A DNA stretch of 17,388 nt. Source: an uncultured Oscillospiraceae bacterium. GTDB taxonomy: Bacteria > Bacillota > Clostridia > Oscillospirales > Oscillospiraceae. How positions within the stretch are numbered: the first letter of the stretch is position 1; the number at the start of each line of letters is the position of its first letter. Under the pieces are notes generated by a model that saw only the letters and a program-made list of their open reading frames with translations, did no database searches and was not told the origin of the DNA. This document shows, piece by piece, positions 6,146 to 12,160 of the stretch. Location: NCBI GenBank assembly GCA_947630345.1, contig CANRHF010000020.1, positions 1 through 17,388 of the forward strand, written 5' to 3'. The translations under genes were made by a program, and so were the position numbers.

Positions 6146-6868
6146 TTAATCATTTCTTCTTCTCCCGCCGAAGAGGAGGACCAGCCGCAGCAGCTGGGCG
6201 AGAGAGACGGCGGTGGCGGCCACATAGGTCATGGCGGCGGCCCGGAGGGTCTTTTTCGCGCCCTGCTGCTCCTCCTCGGTGAGCAGACCCGCCTGGTCAA
6301 TGGTGGAAATGGCCCGGCGGCTGGCGTTGAACTCCACCGGCAGCGTCACCAGCTGGAACACCAGCGACAGGGCAAAGCAGGCGATGCCCACATCCACGAA
6401 CAGGTAGGACACATTTCCCAGGAACCCCAGCAGCAGCCCGATGAGGATCAGAGGCATGGCCAGCCGGGAGCCGATATTGGTGATGGGGATGATGGCGGCC
6501 CGGAGCTTGATGGGGGCGTAGTTCACGGCGTACTGCACCGCGTGGCCGGCCTCGTGGCTGGCCACCCCGATGGCGGCGGTGGAGGTGCTGTCGTAGACCC
6601 CCTCCGAAAGGCGGATCACGTTGGTTTTGGGGTCATAGTGGTCTGTCAGGTTCCCGGCGATCCGCTCGATCCGCACGCCTTGGACGCCGTTGGCCCGCAG
6701 GACCCGCATGGCGGCCTCCGCCCCGGTGATGTGCCGGGCGGACATCTGCTGGGAGTACTTTTTGAAGGTGCTGTTGACCCGCCAGCTGGCGAACAGGGAC
6801 AGGGCAATGCAGGGCAGCACGATCACCAGGTACGTCCAGTCGAAATAGGGATAGTAATAATAGGGCAT
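6146..6868 (-). CDS. YugP-type membrane zinc metallopeptidase (Zn_peptidase_2 family)
   Basis: This 240-residue predicted neutral zinc protease is held in the membrane. It has an N-terminal Tyr-rich start and helix (about 11-28), a soluble segment, then the HExxH zinc site HEAGH (105-109) in GVASHEAGHAVQ. Two hydrophobic segments (about 136-150 and 155-176) follow, then PVEFNASRRA (177-186), the conserved downstream motif whose Glu is a likely third zinc ligand. Length matches the family (about 225-240). AAAGGAGG precedes ATG 6868, and a promoter lies at 6903-6931. It is monocistronic, with a terminator right after it. The natural substrate of this family is poorly known; a role in membrane protein quality control is only inference. 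Confidence 0.93.
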   Translation of the reverse strand: MPYYYYPYFDWTYLVIVLPCIALSLFASWRVNSTFKKYSQQMSARHITGAEAAMRVLRANGVQGVRIERIAGNLTDHYDPKTNVIRLSEGVYDSTSTAAIGVASHEAGHAVQYAVNYAPIKLRAAIIPITNIGSRLAMPLILIGLLLGFLGNVSYLFVDVGIACFALSLVFQLVTLPVEFNASRRAISTIDQAGLLTEEEQQGAKKTLRAAAMTYVAATAVSLAQLLRLVLLFGGRRRND

Positions 6869-6902
6869 AACGCTGCCTCCTTTGCTTTATTCTTTACCCT
6901 CT

Positions 6903-6931
6903 ATTATACCCCCAACGGAGGAAAAAGGCAA
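6903..6931 (-). promoter_or_regulatory. Promoter of the zinc metallopeptidase gene
   Basis: On the minus strand TTGCCT (6926-6931, four of six) and a perfect TATAAT (6903-6908) are separated by 17 bases. Predicted RNA start is near 6896, giving a leader of about 28 bases with AAAGGAGG before ATG 6868. Confidence 0.7.
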
Positions 6932-7002
6932 GAAAGGAAAGGGGCGCGGAAATGACATTTGTGTAAATTCTTCGGTTCCGGCCCCGGACGGCTACAAAAG
7001 GC

Positions 7003-7031
7003 TGGACATTTCCCAATTTTTCTGATAAACT
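7003..7031 (+). promoter_or_regulatory. Promoter of the PAP2-nrdG-dut operon
   Basis: TGGACA (7003-7008, five of six) and TAAACT (7026-7031, four of six) are separated by 17 bases. Predicted RNA start is near 7038, which excludes the GTG at 7036 as a start codon and fits ATG 7078. Confidence 0.55.
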
Positions 7032-7077
7032 AAAGGTGTCCGTGGACAAGTCTGCCTGGATACGGGAGGGACGAAAA

Positions 7078-8007
7078 ATGGCGCTGCTGTACCTGCTGGA
7101 AAAAATACGCTTGCCCGGTCTCAACGAGCTGATGCTGGCCATTACCGAGCTGGGGGACGAGACGGCCTTTTTGGTCATCGCCCTGGTGGTGTTCTGGTGC
7201 GTGGACAAGCGGAAGGGTTACTATATCCTCTCCGTGGGATTCCTGGGGACCCTGGCCAACCAGTTTCTGAAGCTGATGTTCCGGGTGCCCCGGCCCTGGG
7301 TGCTGGATGAGCATTTTACGATCCTGGAGCAGGCCCGGGCAGGCGCATCGGGATACAGCTTCCCCAGCGGCCATACCCAGAGCTCCGTGGGGGTGTTCGG
7401 CGCCATCGCCTACACCACCGAAAAGAAGTGGCTCCGGTGGCTCTGTATCGCCGTGGCGGTCTTGGTTCCGTTCTCCCGGATGTATGTGGGGGTCCACACG
7501 CCCTATGACGTGGGCGTGGCGGCGCTGATGGCCCTGGCCCTGATTTTTTTGCTCCGTCCGGTGACGCTGGACGGGGAAGGGAAGTCCATCCCCTGGCTGA
7601 TCCTGGGCATGACGGGCTGTGCCGCAGCGTATCTTGCCTATGTGGAGCTGTTTCCCTTCCCGGCGGATGTGGACCCGGAGAACCTGGCCTCCGGCGTCAA
7701 GAACGCCTATACCCTCTTCGGGGCGGTGCTGGGGCTGAATCTGGTGTACTGGGCGGACGAAAAACGGCTCCACTTCCCCGTGAAGGCGGTTTGGTGGGCC
7801 CAGATCCTGAAAATTGCCGGGGGCCTGATCCTGGTTCTGCTGGTGAAGGAGGGACTCAAGCCGCTGCTGGCCCTGATTCTGCCGGGCAGTCAAGTTGCCA
7901 CCGCCATTCGCTATTTCGCGGTGGTGTTGGCGGCGGGGATCCTCTGGCCCATGACCTTTGCCCAGTTTGAAAAGCTGGGCGCGAAAAAGGAGAGAAAAAC
8001 CGTATGA
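7078..8007 (+). CDS. PAP2-superfamily membrane phosphatase
   Basis: This 309-residue membrane protein has the full PAP2 (type 2 phosphatidic acid phosphatase) catalytic signature: KxxxxxxRP (Lys65 to Pro73), PSGH (96-99) and SRxxxxxH (Ser133 to His140). Substrates in this family include lipid phosphates such as phosphatidate and undecaprenyl pyrophosphate; which one applies cannot be told here. The chain continues well past the catalytic core with four more hydrophobic segments (about 172-190, 208-226, 240-266 and 278-292), longer than the minimal about 200-residue enzymes. ATG 7078 was chosen over GTG 7036 because GGGAGGG (7064-7070) lies 7 bases upstream and the promoter predicts an RNA start near 7038. 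Its stop overlaps the nrdG start (ATGA at 8004-8007), so the two are translationally coupled. Confidence 0.93.
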   Translation: MALLYLLEKIRLPGLNELMLAITELGDETAFLVIALVVFWCVDKRKGYYILSVGFLGTLANQFLKLMFRVPRPWVLDEHFTILEQARAGASGYSFPSGHTQSSVGVFGAIAYTTEKKWLRWLCIAVAVLVPFSRMYVGVHTPYDVGVAALMALALIFLLRPVTLDGEGKSIPWLILGMTGCAAAYLAYVELFPFPADVDPENLASGVKNAYTLFGAVLGLNLVYWADEKRLHFPVKAVWWAQILKIAGGLILVLLVKEGLKPLLALILPGSQVATAIRYFAVVLAAGILWPMTFAQFEKLGAKKERKTV

Positions 8008-8555
8008 ACTATGCGGAGATCAAAAACTGTGACATCGCCAACGGCCCCGGGGTGCGGATCAGCCTGTTTGTCTCCGGCTGCACCCACCGCTGCAAGGGCT
8101 GCTTTAACGAAATCGCCTGGGATTTTGACTACGGCCAGCCCTTTACCCAGGAGACCATCGATTACATCCTCTCCCTGTCCGCCCCGGCCTATATCCGGGG
8201 CCTGACGCTGCTGGGCGGGGAGCCTTTCGAGCCCCAAAACCAGGGCCCTCTGGTGGACCTGCTGCGACAGTACCGGGCCAAATACCCGGAAAAAAGCGTC
8301 TGGGCCTTCACGGGCTTCCTCTACGACCGGGATATTCTGGAAAAGCGGTTGGGGCCCTGGGACGTGACTCGGGAGCTTCTGAGCTACCTGGACGTACTGG
8401 TGGACGGCCCCTTTATTGAGGAAAAGAAGGATCTGATGCTCCGGTTCCGGGGCTCCTCCAACCAGCGGCTCATCGACGTGCCCGCCTCCCTGCGGGAGGG
8501 CCGGGTGGTCCTCTGGGCGGACTGGCAGGGAGACGGAAGGGGGATGCGGACATGA
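8004..8555 (+). CDS. nrdG: Radical SAM activase of anaerobic ribonucleotide reductase (NrdG-like)
   Basis: The 183-residue protein resembles the activating enzyme that uses S-adenosylmethionine and a [4Fe-4S] cluster to place the glycyl radical on class III ribonucleotide reductase (NrdD). Visible are GPGVRISLFVSGC, the cluster motif CxxxCxxC (Cys26, Cys30, Cys33), the GGEP SAM-binding motif (71-74) and WAFTGFLYD. The start overlaps the PAP2 stop and its own stop overlaps the dut start, both by ATGA. The partner nrdD is not in the window, although many genomes place it beside nrdG. The pairing with dut fits a deoxynucleotide theme. Another glycyl-radical activase is possible but less likely given the short length and the NrdG-like N-terminus. 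Confidence 0.9.
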   Translation: MNYAEIKNCDIANGPGVRISLFVSGCTHRCKGCFNEIAWDFDYGQPFTQETIDYILSLSAPAYIRGLTLLGGEPFEPQNQGPLVDLLRQYRAKYPEKSVWAFTGFLYDRDILEKRLGPWDVTRELLSYLDVLVDGPFIEEKKDLMLRFRGSSNQRLIDVPASLREGRVVLWADWQGDGRGMRT

Positions 8556-8986
8556 TCGTTCCGGTGAAAAAGCTCCGGCCCAACGCCTGCCTGCCCACCT
8601 ATGGCTCGTCCGGGGCGGCGGGCGCGGACCTGTACGCCTGCCTGGAAGAGCCCCTCACCATCGCCCCCGGGGAGACGGCCTGGGTGCCCACCGGCCTGGC
8701 CTTGGAGATTCCTGAGGGCTATGTGGGCCTGGTCTGCGCCCGCAGCGGCCTGGCCTGCCGCCGGGGCCTGGCCCCCGCCAACAAGGTGGGGGTCATTGAC
8801 AGCGACTACCGGGGGGAGTGTACCGTGGTCCTGCGCAACGAGAGCGGCCAGAGCCAGACCCTGAGCCCCGGCGAACGGATCGCACAGATGCTCCTGGTGC
8901 CGGTGGCGCAAGCCGCCTTTGAGGAGGCCCGGGAGCTGTCCGATACCCGGCGGGGAGCCGGCGGCTTCGGCTCTACCGGACGGTAA
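8552..8986 (+). CDS. dut: Trimeric dUTP diphosphatase (dUTPase)
   Basis: dUTPase hydrolyses dUTP to dUMP and pyrophosphate, keeping uracil out of DNA and feeding thymidylate synthesis. All five motifs of the trimeric family are present in 144 residues: GAAGADLYA (motif I, with the metal-associated Asp), ARSGLA (II), GVIDSDYRGE (III), RIAQMLL (IV) and the C-terminal glycine-rich RGAGGFGSTG (V). ATG 8552 overlaps the nrdG stop by ATGA. A weak inverted repeat follows at 8996-9019. It closes the PAP2-nrdG-dut run. Confidence 0.97.
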   Translation: MIVPVKKLRPNACLPTYGSSGAAGADLYACLEEPLTIAPGETAWVPTGLALEIPEGYVGLVCARSGLACRRGLAPANKVGVIDSDYRGECTVVLRNESGQSQTLSPGERIAQMLLVPVAQAAFEEARELSDTRRGAGGFGSTGR

Positions 8987-8995
8987 TGCAAAAAA

Positions 8996-9019
8996 AGACA
9001 AAAATTTGTGGTTTTGTCT
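8996..9019 (+). terminator. AT-rich inverted repeat after dut (weak terminator or operator)
   Basis: AGACAAAA (8996-9003) and TTTTGTCT (9012-9019) form an 8-bp AT-rich stem with an 8-base loop, ten bases after the dut stop and preceded by an A-run. It could be a weak terminator, or an operator for the transporter gene, whose -10 box is 24 bases downstream. Confidence 0.35.
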
Positions 9020-9042
9020 ATGTACTTTTCCGCGAAATTCCT

Positions 9043-9048
9043 TATAAT
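9043..9048 (+). promoter_or_regulatory. -10 box of the Na/Pi cotransporter gene
   Basis: A perfect TATAAT within CTTATAATAAAA. The hexamer 17 bases upstream (ATGTAC, 9020-9025) is a poor -35, so this may be an activator-dependent promoter. Predicted RNA start is near 9055, too close to GTG 9057 for that codon to be the start. Confidence 0.55.
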
Positions 9049-9104
9049 AAAAGCGTGTGCGGAATAACTCCCCAGCGTCGGGGCCTTTGAAAATGGGAGA
9101 GAGT

Positions 9105-10901
9105 ATGGATATTTTTGCGATTATCAAGCTGCTGGGCGGCTTGGCAATGTTCCTGTACGGCGTGGAGATCATGGGCGACGGCCTGAAGAACAGTTCCGGC
9201 GAGACTCTGAAACGGGTGCTGGAGCGGGTGACGGGGAATCCCCTGATGGGCGTGCTCACCGGCACCCTGGTCACGGCGGTGATTCAGAGCTCCACCGCTA
9301 CCATCGTCCTCACAGTCGCGCTGATCGGCGCTGGGGTGCTGTCCCTGCGGCAGGCGGTGTCCATCGTGCTGGGCGCCAACATCGGGACCACCATCACGGC
9401 CCAGATCATCCGGCTGATGGACATCGACGCCGGCGGGAATGTGTTTTTGGAATTTTGCAGGCCCGAGAACCTGGCCCCGGTGGCCATGGTGGTGGGCATT
9501 GTGCTGATCATGTTCGTCAAGCGCAACGGCGCCAAGACCGTGGGGGACATCTTTATCGGCTTTGGCATCCTCTTCTCCGGCCTGATGAATATGACCGCGG
9601 CCGTGGAGCCCCTGTCGGAATCTGCGGCGTTCTCCAACATTCTTTCCCAGTTTGCCAATATCCCGGTGCTGGGCATCGTCATTGGCCTGGTGCTGACGGT
9701 GATTGTCCAGAGCTCCTCGGCCATGGTCGGTATGCTCCAGGCTCTGTCCTCCACCGGCGCCATGACCTTTTCCATGGTGTATCCCATCATCATGGGCATC
9801 AACCTGGGCACCTGCGTCACCACCGCCATGGTCTGCTCCATCGGCGCATCCAAGGACGCCAAGCGGACCGGCGTGGTGCATATCGCCTTTAACACCATCG
9901 GTACCGTGGTTTTTATGCTCGTCATGTCCCTGATGCACCATTTCCAGGTTTTCGGGGAGGCGTTTTGGGTGCGGACCGTGGACAGCGGCGGCATCGCCAA
10001 TTTCCAGACAGTGTTCAATCTGCTGACCGCAGTGGCCCTGCTGCCCTTTACCTCCCAGCTGGTGGCCCTGTCCCGGATCATCGTCCGGGAGGACAAGCCC
10101 CAGGAGCAGCCCCATCCGGAGCTTTGGACCCTGGACGAGCATTTGTATATCTCCCCGGCGGTGGCCGTCAGCGAGGCCACCAAGGCGGTGGCCGCCATGG
10201 GCCAGGTGGCCAAGGAGAATTTTGCCCGCTGCTACGCCCTGCTGGAGAAGTACGATTCTTCGGTGATCGACAAGATCAACGCCGAGGAGGAGACCCTGGA
10301 TAAATTTGCCGACCAGTCCGACCGGTTCTTCATTGGCCTGTCCAAGGTGGTGGAGACGGAGCATGACGACCGGCAGCTGGATATGCTGATGCAGACCGTG
10401 CCCTGCTTCGAGCGGATCGGGGACTACGCCACAAATCTCATGGAGCTGGCCCAGAACCTGAACGAGAAGGGAGCGGAGCTGTCCCCGATGGCCAAGAAGG
10501 AGCTGGCCCTCATTGGCGGTGCGGTCAGCGAAATTCTGGATATCACCGTCAACGCCATGGCCACCGACAACAATCGCACCGCCAAGGCCATTGAGCCCCT
10601 GGAGGAGGTCATCGACGATATGGTGATGATCCTCCGGGCCCGGCACACCCAGCGGCTGAAAGCTGGGGACTGCAATGTGGATTCCGGCCTGGTATTCATG
10701 GAGACGCTGACCTATTTGGAGCGTGCCTCGGACCAGTGTTCCTCCGTGGCGCTGATGATGCTGGCGAGGAACAACAAGGCGATTCTCCTGAACCACGCCG
10801 CCTACCTCCGGGAGATCCACCAGGGCAACGACGCGGCTTACCGGGCCGAATGCGACCGCCGCCGGAAGCAGTATATCGCGCCGCTGAAGGCCATTCAGTA
10901 A
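9105..10901 (+). CDS. Na/Pi-cotransporter family protein with C-terminal PhoU-like domain
   Basis: This 598-residue protein belongs to the bacterial sodium-dependent phosphate transporter family (COG1283 type). The N-terminal half is an inverted repeat of membrane helices with the two QSS signatures, VIQSSTATIVLT (59-70) and VIVQSSSAMVGM (199-210), each followed by a glycine motif (GANIGTTITA at 90-99 and GINLGTCVTTA at 231-241). The C-terminal part (about 355-595) is helical and charged, like PhoU, and probably regulates transport according to phosphate state. I chose ATG 9105, preceded by GGGAGAGAG; ATG 9093 is possible but lacks a good site. It is monocistronic, with a strong terminator at 10916-10942. 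Transport of phosphate is inferred from the family. Confidence 0.94.
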   Translation: MDIFAIIKLLGGLAMFLYGVEIMGDGLKNSSGETLKRVLERVTGNPLMGVLTGTLVTAVIQSSTATIVLTVALIGAGVLSLRQAVSIVLGANIGTTITAQIIRLMDIDAGGNVFLEFCRPENLAPVAMVVGIVLIMFVKRNGAKTVGDIFIGFGILFSGLMNMTAAVEPLSESAAFSNILSQFANIPVLGIVIGLVLTVIVQSSSAMVGMLQALSSTGAMTFSMVYPIIMGINLGTCVTTAMVCSIGASKDAKRTGVVHIAFNTIGTVVFMLVMSLMHHFQVFGEAFWVRTVDSGGIANFQTVFNLLTAVALLPFTSQLVALSRIIVREDKPQEQPHPELWTLDEHLYISPAVAVSEATKAVAAMGQVAKENFARCYALLEKYDSSVIDKINAEEETLDKFADQSDRFFIGLSKVVETEHDDRQLDMLMQTVPCFERIGDYATNLMELAQNLNEKGAELSPMAKKELALIGGAVSEILDITVNAMATDNNRTAKAIEPLEEVIDDMVMILRARHTQRLKAGDCNVDSGLVFMETLTYLERASDQCSSVALMMLARNNKAILLNHAAYLREIHQGNDAAYRAECDRRRKQYIAPLKAIQ

Positions 10902-10915
10902 AGAAAAACACCCCC

Positions 10916-10942
10916 GGGGGCCCTTTGCGGCCCCCATTTTTT
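10916..10942 (+). terminator. Strong intrinsic terminator after the Na/Pi cotransporter
   Basis: GGGGGCC (10916-10922) pairs with GGCCCCC (10929-10935) around a 6-base loop, followed by A and six T (10937-10942). It begins 14 bases after the stop codon and separates the transporter from the sigma-factor operon. Confidence 0.9.
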
Positions 10943-10954
10943 CTAAGAAAATAA

Positions 10955-10982
10955 GGAACCGGCCCCATTACAGTTGTATAAT
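10955..10982 (+). promoter_or_regulatory. Promoter of the sigma/anti-sigma/serpin operon
   Basis: A perfect TATAAT (10977-10982) lies 43 bases before the sigma start codon. No TTGACA-like box is found 16-18 bases upstream, but GGAACC (10955-10960), which resembles ECF -35 elements, lies 16 bases before the -10. This leaves open positive autoregulation by the encoded sigma factor. Confidence 0.5.
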
Positions 10983-11024
10983 AGACAAAGGGTGCTGCAG
11001 AGCCCTGCAAGTTAGGAGGACCCC

Positions 11025-11567
11025 ATGGAGAGCGGTGAAAGTAGCTACCGCCGTTACCTGGACGGAGACGAAAGCGCGTTCGAGGAGATCATGCTTGCGT
11101 ACCGGGACAGTCTGACCTTTTTTATCCATCGCTATGTCCGGGATCTGGACGCGGCGGAGGATATCGCCATCGACGTCTTTACGGATCTGGTCGTCCACCC
11201 CAAGCGGTACAATTTCGAGACCAAATTAAAGACCTACCTGTTCATGTTGGGCCGCAGCCGGGCCCTGAACTACATCAAGTGGCGGCAGCGGCGGCAAAAG
11301 CTGGAGCAGTCGGCCATGCTCCCGGAGGAAGAGGAGCTGTCGGAGCGGCTACACGCCAGTGAGCGGCGGGAGGTGATCCGACAGGCCCTTTCCCAGCTCC
11401 CGCTGTCCATGCGGGAGGCGGTGGAGCTGGTGTATTTTCAGGGGCTGAGCTATCAGGAGGCGGGCGACATTATGAGGAAGACCCCCAAGCAGGTGGACAA
11501 TTTACTCTACCGGGCCAAGGGAGCCCTGCGCTCCCTCCTGGGGAAGGAAGGAGAAGAGCTTCTATGA
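11025..11567 (+). CDS. ECF-type RNA polymerase sigma factor (sigma-70 family)
   Basis: This 180-residue protein has only sigma regions 2 and 4, as ECF factors do. Region 2 covers about 16-85: AFEEIMLAYRDSLTFFIHRY, then DLDAAEDIAIDVFTDL (core-binding and -10 recognition) and SRALNYIKWRQRR. Region 4 covers about 114-172: LPLSMREAVELVYFQGLSYQ and DIMRKTPKQVDNLLYRAKGA, the helix-turn-helix for the -35 element. AGGAGG precedes ATG 11025, and GTTAGGAGGACCCC gives ideal spacing. Its stop overlaps the start of the next gene (ATGA, 11564-11567), the usual layout for a sigma and its membrane-bound anti-sigma partner. The regulon probably includes this operon itself, judging from the GGAACC element upstream, but that is inference. 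Confidence 0.95.
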   Translation: MESGESSYRRYLDGDESAFEEIMLAYRDSLTFFIHRYVRDLDAAEDIAIDVFTDLVVHPKRYNFETKLKTYLFMLGRSRALNYIKWRQRRQKLEQSAMLPEEEELSERLHASERREVIRQALSQLPLSMREAVELVYFQGLSYQEAGDIMRKTPKQVDNLLYRAKGALRSLLGKEGEELL

Positions 11568-12160
11568 GAAGCCAAGAGGAATTCAGCGCGGAGGTCTTCC
11601 GCCGTGGCGCCCAGCGGAAGGGCCGCCGCCGGAAGGCCCGGAACCTGGCGCTGCTGGCGGTGCCCCTGGTGGCAGGGGGGCTGCTGTGGACGGCGCTGTC
11701 CGGAAGCGGAGAAAAGCGATTCAATTATAACCAAGAAGCGGCACCGCTCTCGCTGGAGGTGGGCGGGGAATCGGTCCTGAGTACCGCAGCTAGCCCCACT
11801 CAGAAGACCCGGGAGAACGCGCCTACGGACGCCGCCCCTGAGCAAGAAAATCAGGAGTCCGGGCAGCTCTGGCTCCGGGATTCGGCGGGGGAGGAGCTGG
11901 TATTTTCGCCGGAGGAAGCGGCGGAAATTTTGGAGGTCCTGTCCCAGGCCGGGCCGGCGGACAGCGTGCCTAACGCCCCGGAGGCCGCTTTGGAACCGGT
12001 GATGCTCCTGGGGATCACCGGCCAGGAGACGACCTACCGCCTGACCCCCACGGCGCTGTACCGGGATGGGGCGCTGATGGATCTGACCCAGGACCAGGTG
12101 GATGAGCTGTGGGCCCAAGTGGAGGCCCTGCTGCCTACAGAAGGAGGAACGGGAAAATGA
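11564..12160 (+). CDS. Single-pass membrane protein, putative short-tail anti-sigma factor
   Basis: This 198-residue protein is translationally coupled to the sigma factor by an ATGA overlap, with GAAGGAGAAGAG before its start. Topology: a very short basic cytoplasmic tail (1-27, EEFSAEVFRRGAQRKGRRRK), one membrane helix (about 28-46), a low-complexity Pro/Glu/Thr/Ser linker (about 55-100) and an outside domain (about 101-193). The position and topology suggest an anti-sigma factor. The tail is far shorter than the classic zinc-binding anti-sigma domain and has no HxxxCxxC, so sigma binding would rest on the amphipathic helix at 4-15. The outside domain resembles the N-terminal domain of the next gene's serpin (LTPTALYRD 160-168; LWLRDSAGEELVF 102-114). 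Function as anti-sigma is inferred from context, not from a recognised domain. Confidence 0.8.
   Translation: MRSQEEFSAEVFRRGAQRKGRRRKARNLALLAVPLVAGGLLWTALSGSGEKRFNYNQEAAPLSLEVGGESVLSTAASPTQKTRENAPTDAAPEQENQESGQLWLRDSAGEELVFSPEEAAEILEVLSQAGPADSVPNAPEAALEPVMLLGITGQETTYRLTPTALYRDGALMDLTQDQVDELWAQVEALLPTEGGTGK

Noticed and set aside
6113..6955. 280-codon plus-strand frame over the metallopeptidase
   Set aside because: Shadow of a minus-strand gene with HEAGH; it would also start inside a terminator hairpin.
9042..10937. 631-codon open frame on the minus strand opposite the Na/Pi cotransporter
   Set aside because: Shadow of the transporter codons: His/Gly/Gln-rich with no domain, no membrane pattern and no ribosome site.
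12109..12156. Upstream GTG start for the serpin
   Set aside because: It would bury the lipoprotein signal peptide behind 16 residues; ATG 12157 has AAGGAGG and the ATGA overlap.
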